A stretch of 57,663 nt of DNA from Microbacterium capsulatum (GTDB taxonomy: Bacteria; Actinomycetota; Actinomycetes; Actinomycetales; Microbacteriaceae): positions 1 to 57,663 of the forward strand of contig NZ_JAVFCB010000007.1 in the NCBI RefSeq assembly GCF_030865425.1, in the 5' to 3' direction. This document shows positions 17,220-25,675 of the stretch, one piece after another (positions within the stretch are counted from its first letter, which is position 1; every line of letters starts with the position of its first letter). Under the pieces are notes generated by a model, which had not been told where the DNA came from, did no database searches, and was given only the letters and a program-made list of their open reading frames with translations. The position numbers and the translations under genes are program-made.

Positions 17220-17894
17220 ATGCCCGCGTCCCCGTACTCCTGCGTCCTCTGGGACGTCGACGGCACCATCGCCGACGCCTCGGCGGGGATCCTGCCGCGC
17301 CTGGCCGAGGTGCTCACCGCGTTCGGCAGGCAGGCGCCGAGCGCCGACGAGCTGCCGCGGTGGATCGGGCCGCCGCTGTTCGACTCCTTCCAGGAGCACA
17401 GCGGCATGAGCGCCGACGAGGCGTCGCAGGCGTCGCAGATGTACCGCGAGCTCGCCGCGCGCGACGGCTACGCCACCTCGGTGCGGATTTACCCGGGCGT
17501 CGCCGAGGTACTGCAGGCGGTGAAGGCCGCGGGGATCCCGCAGGCCACCGCGAGTTCGAAGCCGGAGAACCAGGTCGTCGCGATCCTCGGGCACTACGGC
17601 CTGTCGCGGGACTTCGTCGCGATCGCCGGCGCCCTCCCCGACGCCTCCGGGCGGCACGAGGGCAAGCCGGCGGTGATCCGGCGGGCGCTCGCCCTGCTCG
17701 ACGAGGCCGGCGTGGACACGAGCCGGCCCGTGCTCATCGGCGACCGCAGCCACGACGTCGAGGGCGCGGAGCCGTTCGGGATCCCGGTGATCTTCGTGGA
17801 CTGGGGCTTCGGCGAGCCGGGGGAGTCCACCGGCGCCTTCGCCGTGGTCTCCTCGCCCGAGGAGCTGCAGCGGATCCTGCTGCCCAGCCCGTGA
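17220..17894 (+). CDS. HAD-superfamily phosphatase (phosphoglycolate phosphatase-like)
   Basis: A 224-residue cytoplasmic hydrolase. Motif I DVDGT at residues 12-16 holds the nucleophile Asp. A helical cap follows, then motif II around TASSKPE, with KPAVI as motif III Lys and GDRSHDVEGA as motif IV. The subclass with this cap resembles Gph/PgmB-like enzymes. The substrate is unknown. TAGGCT at 17208-17213 lies 6 nt before the ATG, giving a leaderless transcript independent of nucS. A repeat element (17902-17970) follows the stop. Confidence 0.85.
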   Translation: MPASPYSCVLWDVDGTIADASAGILPRLAEVLTAFGRQAPSADELPRWIGPPLFDSFQEHSGMSADEASQASQMYRELAARDGYATSVRIYPGVAEVLQAVKAAGIPQATASSKPENQVVAILGHYGLSRDFVAIAGALPDASGRHEGKPAVIRRALALLDEAGVDTSRPVLIGDRSHDVEGAEPFGIPVIFVDWGFGEPGESTGAFAVVSSPEELQRILLPSP

Positions 17895-17901
17895 CGGATC
17901 A

Positions 17902-17970
17902 GCGAGACCGAATCCGCGTCGCGAGACCCCGCGTCGCATCCTCGGTCTCGCGACGCGGGTTCGGTCTCGC
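17902..17970. repeat. Palindromic repeat element (family copy 2)
   Basis: Arms 17902-17928 and 17944-17970 pair at 26 of 27 positions. The sequence is a homologue of 5614-5686. It starts 7 bp after the HAD stop codon, as copy 1 follows the Pip gene. Confidence 0.8.
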
Positions 17971-17984
17971 GGTCAATTGAGCGC

Positions 17985-18021
17985 AAAAGAAAACTCCCCG
18001 AGGCCGAGGCCCCGGGGAGTT
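17985..18021 (-). terminator. Rho-independent terminator of cspA
   Basis: On the minus strand AACTCCCC (18021-18014) and GGGGAGTT (17999-17992) form a stem closed by a GC-rich loop. It is followed by the T-rich tract TTTTCTTTT. It lies 17 nt after the cspA stop. Confidence 0.88.
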
Positions 18022-18037
18022 CAGTCCGTTGAGTCGC

Positions 18038-18241
18038 TCAGAGCGGACGGATGTTCTCGGCCTGCAGGCCCTTGGGGCCCTGCGCCACATCGAACTCGAC
18101 GCGCTGGTTCTCGTCGAGCGAGCGGTAACCGGACGTCGCAATGGCGGAGTAGTGCGCGAACACGTCAGCTCCACCGTCATCGGGGGAGATGAAGCCGAAG
18201 CCCTTCTCCGAGTTGAACCACTTAACCGTGCCCTGAGTCAT
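18038..18241 (-). CDS. cspA: CspA-family cold-shock protein
   Basis: A 67-residue single-stranded nucleic-acid-binding protein with one OB fold. RNP1 is KGFGFI and RNP2 is [23 protein letters not shown] is the standard N terminus. It acts as an RNA chaperone. AGAAGG precedes the ATG by 6-7 nt. A possible promoter is TTGCTA (complement of 18316-18321) and TAGGTT (complement of 18294-18299), 16 bp apart, giving a 5' leader of about 45 nt. A strong terminator follows. Confidence 0.95.
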   Translation of the reverse strand: MTQGTVKWFNSEKGFGFISPDDGGADVFAHYSAIATSGYRSLDENQRVEFDVAQGPKGLQAENIRPL

Positions 18242-18989
18242 GTACTGCCTTCTTGCTTGGGCCTACGTCGGCGCAGACGCACCGACGATGCCAAACCTAT
18301 CCGAGAGAAGCTGTATAGCAATACCCCGGGAGACAAGGTGACATAAACGTTGCACGGACCGGCGGAGCGGATCCGGGGCCGATCGCCCGGGAGGAGACCC
18401 GCGGGATGGGGCCGCGCTCCGGGGAATTGGACGGGCCCCCACCGCGGGGGGAGCGATGGGGGCCCAAGGACGACCGGAGGGTGCGTCTGAGATCAGCATA
18501 ACGGACGATCTTATGATTTGTCCCCCAAAAGGGGGACAAATCTCGAGAACCCGGATATCATCCTGGTATCGCGAAATACTGAGAATGAAGTGACCCCCTC
18601 GGGCCATCCACTTGGGGACTGGACGCGGCCGAGGGGGCCCTGCGCGCACTGTGCCGATTGGTCCTGGGGAAGACCACCCGCCCTCACTGGGGAATTCAGA
18701 CAGGGTTCGACAATCTTCTCGTGCGCGGAACAACCTTAGGCGAGCGCTTGGGGGCTTGTCCAGGGGTGGGGGAGCGGTTCACGGCAAACCGAAATCGGCC
18801 GCCGATCGGGCGCGGGGGAGCGTCCGACCGACGGCCGAGTGCCGGCTCGCGGCGGGTACGTGCCACGGATGGGCACGGAGGGGGACTCCTCCGGCCGGTT
18901 CCTCGCCTGTTCGGCCGGGATCCGAGGCGGCTCAGGCCCTGACCGGACCCCGATCAGGATCCGGTGCGAGCCCCCGGGGGCGGCGGGCG
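18242..18989. other. Structured non-coding gap upstream of cspA
   Basis: No credible gene is seen in these 748 bases. They contain the cspA promoter region and then three strong stem-loops. One is GGGCCCCC/GGGGGCCC (18433-18440, 18458-18465). The second is a perfect 12-bp stem with an AAAA loop (18515-18542, GATTTGTCCCCC and its complement). The third pairs CCCCCTCGG near 18595 with CCGAGGGGG near 18630. AT-rich patches at about 18496-18520 and 18553-18590 stand out from the surrounding GC. A small RNA is possible but not shown. Confidence 0.5.
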
Positions 18990-19592
18990 TCAGCCCTGCG
19001 CGGCCCGCCACTCGTCGGCGAGCAGGCCGTAGGCCATGCCGTCCATCCACTCGCCGCTGCGGTGCAGGGCGGTGGCGCGGCTGTGCTCCTCCCGACGCAT
19101 GCCGAGGCGCTCCATCATCCGCCACGACGGCTCGTTCGCGGCGAAGCAGCCCGCCCAGACCCGGCGCAGCCCGAGCTGCTCGAAGCAGGCGGCGATCACG
19201 GCGCGGACGGCCTCCGTCGCGTAGCCGTGGCCCTGCGCCGCCGGATCCATCGTCCATCCGAGCACCGCCTGCACGGCCTTGGCGTCCGCGCTCACCTCGG
19301 CCTGCGACCAGGCGTCCTGGATCCGCAGCATCACGTCACCGATCACACCGGCGCCCTCGCGCTCGACGATCAGCGACACCGCGAGACGATCCGGCTCGGT
19401 GAAGTGCGCGCGGAACGCCTCGGCGTCCTCCGGTGCAGCGGTGATCCACTCCGCGACCTCCGGCAGCTGCCGGAACCGCCACACCGCCTCGACGTCGTCC
19501 GGGGTGGCGCGACGCACGACCAGCCGCTCGGTGCGCAGCGGCCAGGCGACGCGAGCGAGCGGATCGGCGAGGGGAGCGGGGGAGACGGTCAC
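18990..19592 (-). CDS. GNAT acetyltransferase (RimJ/RimL type)
   Basis: A 200-residue N-acetyltransferase. It begins with LRTERLVVRRATPDDVEAVWRF and carries the acetyl-CoA-binding region GWTMDPAAQGHGYATEAVRAV (about residues 120-140), followed by NEPSWRMMERLGMRRE. The substrate may be a protein N terminus or a small amine. The GTG start at 19592 overlaps the TGA of the upstream TetR gene (GTGA). An internal TACGCT (complement of 19599-19604), 6 nt ahead, could also give a leaderless transcript. It ends the MFS-TetR-GNAT operon. Confidence 0.85.
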   Translation of the reverse strand: MTVSPAPLADPLARVAWPLRTERLVVRRATPDDVEAVWRFRQLPEVAEWITAAPEDAEAFRAHFTEPDRLAVSLIVEREGAGVIGDVMLRIQDAWSQAEVSADAKAVQAVLGWTMDPAAQGHGYATEAVRAVIAACFEQLGLRRVWAGCFAANEPSWRMMERLGMRREEHSRATALHRSGEWMDGMAYGLLADEWRAAQG

Positions 19593-20206
19593 GCGTTCAG
19601 CGTAGGGGCCGGATCCGCCATCCGCGCACCGCGCACCCCGATGAGGCCGTCGACGGCGGCGAGCAGTCGCTCCGCACCGGGACGGTCCGGGGCGGATCCG
19701 GTGTACACCAGCACGTTCAGCGCCGCGAGCACGAGAGAGACGGCCCGCACCGCCTCGTCGCGATCGGCCGCGCGGCGCTCGGCGAGCTCGATGAACTGCT
19801 CGCGCGCCGCGCCCATCCACTGCGAGAGCGCCGGCATCAGCTCGGGGCGGAGCTTGATCAGCTGCTTCAGCCGCACGCGATCCATGCCGTCATCCATCGA
19901 GGCGCCGACGACCTCGCACAGCGCCGGCACGATCTCGCCGGGCATCGCCAGGAACCGCTCCACGACATCGGCGGCCACCCCCGACTCCGGCAGGTTCAGG
20001 GCCGCGGCGGCCTTCGACGGGAAGTAGTTGAAGAACGTGCGCGGCGACACGTCCACGGCCTGACAGATCTGCTCGATCGTCGTGCCGTCCAGCCCCTGCT
20101 CCTCGACGAGGCGCAGGGCGGCCTCGTGCAGCGCCTGACGGGTCTGCTGCTTCTTGCGCTCCCGACGGCCCTCGCCGCCGTCTCGCACGGTTTCCACGAT
20201 GCTCAT
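19589..20206 (-). CDS. TetR regulator of first DHA2 efflux module
   Basis: A 205-residue TetR protein with HTH at about residues 22-65 (TTIEQICQAVDVSPRTFFNYFPSK), a highly conserved actinobacterial efflux-repressor sequence. It lies 55 bp downstream of the MFS gene on the same strand, so it should be cotranscribed and autoregulated through the operator at 22419-22432. It is a clear paralogue of the TetR at 22581-23183, with nearly identical HTH regions and diverged C-terminal ligand domains. Confidence 0.88.
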   Translation of the reverse strand: MSIVETVRDGGEGRRERKKQQTRQALHEAALRLVEEQGLDGTTIEQICQAVDVSPRTFFNYFPSKAAAALNLPESGVAADVVERFLAMPGEIVPALCEVVGASMDDGMDRVRLKQLIKLRPELMPALSQWMGAAREQFIELAERRAADRDEAVRAVSLVLAALNVLVYTGSAPDRPGAERLLAAVDGLIGVRGARMADPAPTLNA

Positions 20207-20261
20207 GTTGCTCTCCTCGGGCGGAGAGCCGGGGCGGATCGGATCCGCCCCGGCTCGGCGC

Positions 20262-22337
20262 TCAGGCCTCTTGCGCCTTGATGGTACCGGTCTCGGTGAT
20301 ACCGGCGGCGTCGGCCTGCTCCTGCAGCGCGGAGGTGCGCCGCAGCGGCGGGGCCTTGAAGAACCAGCTCAGCACGAACGCCAGCATCAGCACGCCGAAC
20401 CCGACCCAGTAGATGACGACGATCGCCTCCGTGAAGCCGTTCATGAACGGCCGGGTGAGGGCGGCGTCGGCGCCGTTGAGGAACGAGGTATCGCTGACCG
20501 AGCTGGTCGATCCGCTCGACGCCTTGGAGCCGTTCTTGTTGATCTGCGTGGTGATGTCGGGCACGAGCTTGTCGACCCAGTAGGAGCGCTGGTCCTTGTT
20601 CGCCCAGTCCACGGTCAGTGCGCCGTCCTTGACCGTGGCGTGCGCCTGGGTCGCGGCGGCCTGCAGGGCCTGGTCCTCGGCGGCCGGCTTGGCCGCGGCG
20701 ACCTGCTGGGCGATCACGGCGGGGGCGGCCGCGGCGGGGACCTGGCCGGCGGCGACCGCGGCGTTCACGCCCTGCGTCACCTTCGCGGTCACGGCCGCGT
20801 CGACGGCGGCCTTCGCCTGGGCGGTGCCCTTGTCGAGACCGTCCTGGATGTTCTTCTGGATCGGATCCACGATGGGCGTCCAGAGCTGCTTCATGACGGC
20901 CGTGTTGTTCGCCTTGCCGGCGACGGCCGGATCCAGCGCGGCGTTCAGAGCCGCCGTGAGGGTCGGCTTGTCCGCCATGTTGTGCGTGATGTTGGTCGGC
21001 AGCAGCGTGAACAGCACCGACAGCATGATCGCGGTGCCCAGCGTTCCGCCGATCTGGCGGAAGAAGGTCGCGGCGCTCGTGGCGACGCCCATGTCCCGGG
21101 CATCCACCGCGTTCTGGCTCGCCATGGTGAGCGACTGCATGAGCTGACCGAGGCCGAGGCCGACCACGAACATGCTGATCAGCATGTACCAGAGCGGGCT
21201 GTCGGCGTGGATGAACGCCAGCAGCAGGAAGCCCATCGCCATGACGAACGTGCCGGTGCGCGGGAAGAACCCGTACTTGCCGGTGCGAGCGGTGATCTGG
21301 CCCGCGCCCATGGACGAGGTCATCAGGCCGAGCACCATCGGCAGCATCGCGAAGCCCGACTCGGTCGGGTTCAGCCCGACGACGATCTGCATGTACAGCG
21401 GGATGGTCATCATCGCGCCGAACATGCCGAAGCCGACGAGCACGCCGATGCCGGTGGCCCAGGAGAACGGGCGCGAGTGGAACAGCCGGATCGGGATGAT
21501 CGCGTCGTTCTTCATCGCGATCTCGATGAGCACGAAGGCGATGATGCCCACGCCGCCGATGATGTAACAGGCGAGCGCGCCGACCGAGGCCCAGCCCCAC
21601 TCGCGGCCCTGCTCGGCGACGAGCAGCAGCGGCACCAGTGCGACGATCACGGCCGTGGCGCCCCACCAGTCGATCCGCGGGTTGGCGTGCTTGCCGATCT
21701 TCGGCAGGTGCAGGAACGCGATCACCATGCCGAGGGCGATGATGCCGATCGGCACGTTGACGAGGAACACCCAGCGCCAGCCGTCGATCCAGAGGATCTG
21801 GTGCGCGCCCGCGAACAGGCCGCCGACGAGCGGGCCGATGAGGGAGGAGACGCCGAAGACCGCGAAGAAGTAGCCCTGGTACTTCGCGCGCTCGCGCGGC
21901 GCGAGGATGTCGGCCATGATCGCGAGCGGCAGCGACATCAGCGCGCCGGCGCCGATGCCCTGCACCCCGCGGAACGCGGCGAGCATCAGCATCGACCCCG
22001 AGAAGGAGGCGAGGACCGACCCGAGGATGAACACCGAGATGCCGAAGAGGAACAGCGGACGGCGCCCGAAGATGTCGCTGAGCTTGCCGTAGATCGGCAC
22101 CGAGATGGTCGACGTGATCAGGTAGGCCGTGGTCACCCACGCCTGCTGGTCGAGGCCGTGCAGGTCGTCGCCGATCGTGCGGATCGCGGTGCCCACGATG
22201 GTCTGGTCGAGCGACGACAGGAACATGCCGGCCATGAGGCCGTAGATGACGAGCAGGATCTGCCTGTGCGTCATGATCGGGGCGGACTGCTTGCGCTCTG
22301 AGCGCGTCGCCCCGGGTGCGGTGGTTGCGGTGGACAT
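20262..22337 (-). CDS. DHA2-family MFS drug efflux pump (copy 1)
   Basis: A 691-residue exporter of the EmrB/QacA type with 14 transmembrane helices (MFLSSLDQTIVGTAIRTIGDDL with the motif D1 Asp, and GKLSDIFGRRPLFLFG as motif A). A large extracytoplasmic insertion at about residues 465-640 is rich in Ala and precedes the last helix. ATG 22337 is chosen because upstream in-frame codons lie in the promoter. It heads an operon with TetR and GNAT genes. The substrate is unknown. The second copy at 23239-25341 has the same architecture. Confidence 0.88.
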   Translation of the reverse strand: MSTATTAPGATRSERKQSAPIMTHRQILLVIYGLMAGMFLSSLDQTIVGTAIRTIGDDLHGLDQQAWVTTAYLITSTISVPIYGKLSDIFGRRPLFLFGISVFILGSVLASFSGSMLMLAAFRGVQGIGAGALMSLPLAIMADILAPRERAKYQGYFFAVFGVSSLIGPLVGGLFAGAHQILWIDGWRWVFLVNVPIGIIALGMVIAFLHLPKIGKHANPRIDWWGATAVIVALVPLLLVAEQGREWGWASVGALACYIIGGVGIIAFVLIEIAMKNDAIIPIRLFHSRPFSWATGIGVLVGFGMFGAMMTIPLYMQIVVGLNPTESGFAMLPMVLGLMTSSMGAGQITARTGKYGFFPRTGTFVMAMGFLLLAFIHADSPLWYMLISMFVVGLGLGQLMQSLTMASQNAVDARDMGVATSAATFFRQIGGTLGTAIMLSVLFTLLPTNITHNMADKPTLTAALNAALDPAVAGKANNTAVMKQLWTPIVDPIQKNIQDGLDKGTAQAKAAVDAAVTAKVTQGVNAAVAAGQVPAAAAPAVIAQQVAAAKPAAEDQALQAAATQAHATVKDGALTVDWANKDQRSYWVDKLVPDITTQINKNGSKASSGSTSSVSDTSFLNGADAALTRPFMNGFTEAIVVIYWVGFGVLMLAFVLSWFFKAPPLRRTSALQEQADAAGITETGTIKAQEA

Positions 22338-22418
22338 GGGGGCCCTTCTCGGGTGGAAAGAGACGTCGCGCTCGGTCGACACCCGTCGGCTCGGAGCGCC
22401 CACGTTGGCGGCAAAATG

Positions 22419-22459
22419 TTGCAGCCCTGCAAGATTACTCTCCGAGAAAGGTTGCGCAA
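22419..22459 (-). promoter_or_regulatory. Promoter and TetR operator of efflux module 1
   Basis: Minus strand: -35 TTGCGC (22459-22454), 16-bp spacer, -10 TAATCT (22437-22432). The -10 runs straight into the inverted repeat TTGCAGGGCTGCAA (22432-22419). The same -10/operator junction occurs in front of module 2. A repressor here would block promoter clearance. Confidence 0.7.
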
Positions 22460-22533
22460 GTGCACTTTCGCTATGAGGTTGCTGGGATCTGCGTGTTCAG
22501 CCGCATGACCCGGGCCCTGGGCCTGCGACGCAC

Positions 22534-22560
22534 CGGTCCCTGAGCTTGTCGAAGGGTCCG
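22534..22560. repeat. Short dispersed repeat (CTGAGCTTGTCGAAG)
   Basis: The segment GGTCCCTGAGCTTGTCGAAG matches a dispersed word family seen also at 3422-3436 and, degenerated, near 25652-25670. It lies between the TetR-2 stop and the module-1 promoter. Confidence 0.6.
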
Positions 22561-22580
22561 GCGCCCCGGCCTCGGTCCCC

Positions 22581-23183
22581 TCAGTCCGCCGCGCGCATCC
22601 GCTGCGAGCGCGCGGCGACGAGCGCGTCGACACCCTCGAGCAGACGCTCTGCCCCCGGGCGCTCGCCCGCGGCGGAGGAGTCGTGCACGAGCACGCTCAT
22701 CGCGGCCATCGTCAGCGCGACCGCGGTGAACGCCTCGTCCGCGCCGGCGCGCTCGCTGACGAGGGCGACGTACTGATCGCGGATCCCGCCCATCCACTGC
22801 GCGAAGGCGGGCAGCAGCTCGGGCCGGCGCATCACCAGCTCCTTCATCCGCTTGCGCTGCTGGGAGTGGTCGATCGACGAGCCGATCAGGGCGCACAGCG
22901 CCGGGATCAGCTCGCCCTGCGCCGTGCGGAACTCCTCCGCGGCCTCCGGCGAGATCGCCGCGTCGGGCAGGTCGAGGGCGGCGGCGGCCTTCGACGGGAA
23001 GTAGTTGAAGAACGTGCGCGGCGACACGTCCACGGCCTGGCAGATCTGCTCGACGGTGGTGCCGTCGAGGCCCTGCTCCTCGACGAGGCGCAGGGCGGCC
23101 TCGTGCAGCGCCTCGCGGGTCTGCTGCTTCTTGCGCTCCCGGCGCCCGCAGGCGACGGCGTGCGGATCCTCGATGCTCGTCAT
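22581..23183 (-). CDS. TetR regulator of second DHA2 efflux module
   Basis: A 200-residue paralogue of the TetR at 19589-20206, with the same HTH core (TTVEQICQAVDVSPRTFFNYFPSK). It is 55 bp downstream of its MFS partner and cotranscribed with it. The conserved HTH together with the conserved operator sequence suggests that the two repressors may cross-regulate both pumps, while the diverged C-terminal halves would sense different ligands. Confidence 0.88.
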   Translation of the reverse strand: MTSIEDPHAVACGRRERKKQQTREALHEAALRLVEEQGLDGTTVEQICQAVDVSPRTFFNYFPSKAAAALDLPDAAISPEAAEEFRTAQGELIPALCALIGSSIDHSQQRKRMKELVMRRPELLPAFAQWMGGIRDQYVALVSERAGADEAFTAVALTMAAMSVLVHDSSAAGERPGAERLLEGVDALVAARSQRMRAAD

Positions 23184-23238
23184 CTCGTTCTCCTCCGACG
23201 GGAGCCGGGACGGGGTCCGAACCCCGCCCCGGACTCGC

Positions 23239-25341
23239 TCACGCCTGATGGGTCCTGATGCTTCCGGTCGCGGTGACGCCGGCCTTGTCGGCCTGCTCCT
23301 GCAGCGCCGACCGGGCGCGCAGCGGCGGGACCTTGAAGAACCAGGTCAGCACGAACGCGAGCAGGATCACGCCGAAGCCGACCCAGTACAGCACCACGAG
23401 CCCGTCGATGAAGCCGACCATGAACGGCTTCGTGAGGCGGGCGTCCGCGCCGGTGAGGAACGAGGTGTCGTTCACCTGAGCGGTGGAGGATCCGTTGCCA
23501 CCGGACTCCTTCTTCTTGAGCTCGGTCTGCAGCGTCGGCACGAGCTGGTCGACCCAGTACCCGCGCTGATCGGCGTCCGCCCAGTTCACGGCGACCGTGT
23601 CGCCCTGCACGGTGGCGTGCGCCTTGTCGGCAACGGCGGTCAGCACGGCCTGGTGCGCCGCGGCCTGCGCGGCCGGAGTGGCCTCGGCGACCTTCTGCGC
23701 GATCACGGCCGGAGCGGCGGCCGTGGGGAGCTGCCCGGCCGCGACCGCGGCGTTCACGCCCGCGGTGACCTTGGCGGTGACGGCCTCGACCGCTGCGGCC
23801 TTCGCCTTCGCGTCGCCCTCGGCCACGCCCTTGTCCAGCTGCTCCTGGATGTTCTTCTGGATCGGGCCGACGATCGGCGTCCAGAGCTGCTTCATGATGC
23901 CCGCGTTCTCGGCCTTGCCGGCCTCGGACGGATCCATCGCGGTCGACAGCGCCGAGGTCAGCGTCGCCTCGTCCTCGGTGGCGTGCAGGATCCCCGCCGG
24001 CAGCATCGAGAACAGCAGCGACAGCATGATCGCGGTACCCAGCGTTCCGCCGATCTGGCGGAAGAAGGTGGCCGCGCTCGAGGCGACGCCCATCTCGTTC
24101 GGGGCGACCGAGTTCTGGCTGGCGAGGGTCAGCGGCTGCATGAGCTGGCCGAGGCCGAGGCCCAGCACGAACATGCCGATGAAGATCTGCCACAGCGGCG
24201 TCTCGTACCGGATGAAAGTGAGCGAGACGAAGCCGATCGCGGTGAACAGCGTGCCCAGCACCGGGAAGACGCGGTACTTGCCGGTTCGGGCGGTGATCTG
24301 ACCCGAGGCGAGCGAGGCGATCATCAGGCCGACGATGAGCGGCAGCATGGACAGACCCGACTGGGTCGGGTTCATGCCGACGACGATCTGCATGTAGAGC
24401 GGGATGGTCATCATCGCGCCGAACATCGCGAAGCCGACCATGAAGCCGAGGACCGTCGCCATGGAGAAGGTGCCCGAGCGGAACAGCTTCAGCGGGATGA
24501 TCGCGTCGTCCTTCATCAGGCCCTCGATGACGATGAACGCGATGAGGCCGACCACGCCGGTGACGTAGCAGGCGATCGACGCGACCGAGGTCCAGCCCCA
24601 GGTGCGACCCTGCTCGACCACGATGAGCAGCGGCACGAGCGCGACGACGACCGCGGCCGCGCCCCACCAGTCGATCCGCGGGCCCTTGTGCTTGCCGACC
24701 TTCGGCAGGTGCAGGAACGTGACGACCATGAACAGCGCGAACAGGCCGAGCGGGATGTTGATGAGGAACACCCATCGCCAGCCGTCGATCCAGAGGATCT
24801 GCTTCGCACCGGCGAACAGGCCGCCGACGAGCGGGCCGATCACGGTCGCGATGCCGAACACCGCGAAGAAGTAGCCCTGGTACTTGGCGCGCTCGCGCGG
24901 GGCGAGGATGTCGCCCATGATCGCGAGCGGCAGCGCCATGAGCGCGCCGGCGCCGATGCCCTGGAACGCGCGGAACGCGGCGAGCATCATCATCGAGGTG
25001 GAGAACGCGGAGAGCGTGGATCCCAGCACGAAGATCACGATGCCGAGGATGAACAGCGGCCGGCGGCCGAAGATGTCGGAGAGCTTGCCGTAGATGGGCA
25101 CGGCGATGGTCGACGTGATGAGGAACGCGGTGGTCACCCATGCCTGCTGGTCGAGGCCGTGCAGGTCGTCGCCGATCGTGCGGATCGCGGTGCCGAACAC
25201 GGTCTGCGCGAGGGACGACAGGAACATGCCGGACATCAGGCCGTAGATCACGAGCATGATCTGCCGGTGGGTCATGATCGGCTTCGACGCGCGCTCGACG
25301 GCCGGTGTGACGGCCTCGAGGGTGTCTGTGGCGGTGGACAT
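23239..25341 (-). CDS. DHA2-family MFS drug efflux pump (copy 2)
   Basis: A 700-residue, 14-helix exporter paralogous to the 20262-22337 protein along its whole length, including the Ala-rich extracytoplasmic loop before the last helix. The N terminus reads MFLSSLAQTVFGTAIRTIGDDL: the D1 Asp of copy 1 (SLDQT) is Ala here, so coupling or substrate charge preference may differ. The promoter and operator lie at 25431-25449. No GNAT gene follows this module. Confidence 0.88.
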   Translation of the reverse strand: MSTATDTLEAVTPAVERASKPIMTHRQIMLVIYGLMSGMFLSSLAQTVFGTAIRTIGDDLHGLDQQAWVTTAFLITSTIAVPIYGKLSDIFGRRPLFILGIVIFVLGSTLSAFSTSMMMLAAFRAFQGIGAGALMALPLAIMGDILAPRERAKYQGYFFAVFGIATVIGPLVGGLFAGAKQILWIDGWRWVFLINIPLGLFALFMVVTFLHLPKVGKHKGPRIDWWGAAAVVVALVPLLIVVEQGRTWGWTSVASIACYVTGVVGLIAFIVIEGLMKDDAIIPLKLFRSGTFSMATVLGFMVGFAMFGAMMTIPLYMQIVVGMNPTQSGLSMLPLIVGLMIASLASGQITARTGKYRVFPVLGTLFTAIGFVSLTFIRYETPLWQIFIGMFVLGLGLGQLMQPLTLASQNSVAPNEMGVASSAATFFRQIGGTLGTAIMLSLLFSMLPAGILHATEDEATLTSALSTAMDPSEAGKAENAGIMKQLWTPIVGPIQKNIQEQLDKGVAEGDAKAKAAAVEAVTAKVTAGVNAAVAAGQLPTAAAPAVIAQKVAEATPAAQAAAHQAVLTAVADKAHATVQGDTVAVNWADADQRGYWVDQLVPTLQTELKKKESGGNGSSTAQVNDTSFLTGADARLTKPFMVGFIDGLVVLYWVGFGVILLAFVLTWFFKVPPLRARSALQEQADKAGVTATGSIRTHQA

Positions 25342-25430
25342 AGAGGTCCTTCCGGGGGATGGGGTGGAACGGTGCGGGTCCTGCCCGCGGACCCGATCGA
25401 TCGACGCGGGCGCCGACGCCGGCGCAAATC

Positions 25431-25449
25431 TTGCAACCCTGCAATGTTA
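25431..25449 (-). promoter_or_regulatory. Promoter -10 and TetR operator of efflux module 2
   Basis: Minus strand -10 TAACAT (25449-25444) runs into the inverted repeat TTGCAGGGTTGCAA (25444-25431), which differs from the module-1 operator at one central base. A further TTGCAA word lies at 25455-25460. The -35 box is weak. Confidence 0.7.
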
Positions 25450-25675
25450 CACCCTTGCAAGCTTTCATGCACGCATGGATTTGGGACCCGGCCGGATGGC
25501 GCACTTCCGCACGAGCGCTCGGCTCGGAGAAGTGCGCCACCTTCGGACCGGATCCCGGAATTCCTCCGAAGTTCGCGCCCATCTCCGTGACTGGCGCCCC
25601 CGCGCCCCGCGCCCTGAGCCCCGCGCCCCGCGCCCTGAGCCCCGCGCCCCGCGCCCTGAGCCCTCGAAGGGACTG
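25450..25675. repeat. Gap with hairpin and three 21-bp tandem repeats
   Basis: No gene is seen between the MFS-2 start and the lipase stop. TGGCGCACTTC (25497-25507) pairs perfectly with 25529-25539. A 21-bp unit (CCGCGCCCCGCGCCCTGAGCC plus one base overlap) is repeated three times at 25600-25662 and ends in CCCTCGAAGG. The hairpin may end lipase transcription. Confidence 0.7.

Noticed and set aside
18263..18733. 156-codon minus-strand open frame upstream of cspA
   Set aside because: No ribosome-binding site, no domain, Pro/Arg-biased composition and overlap with strong hairpins; treated as non-coding.
23258..25590. Long plus-strand open frames antisense to the DHA2 pumps
   Set aside because: Arg/Glu/His-rich reverse-complement translations of a real membrane gene.
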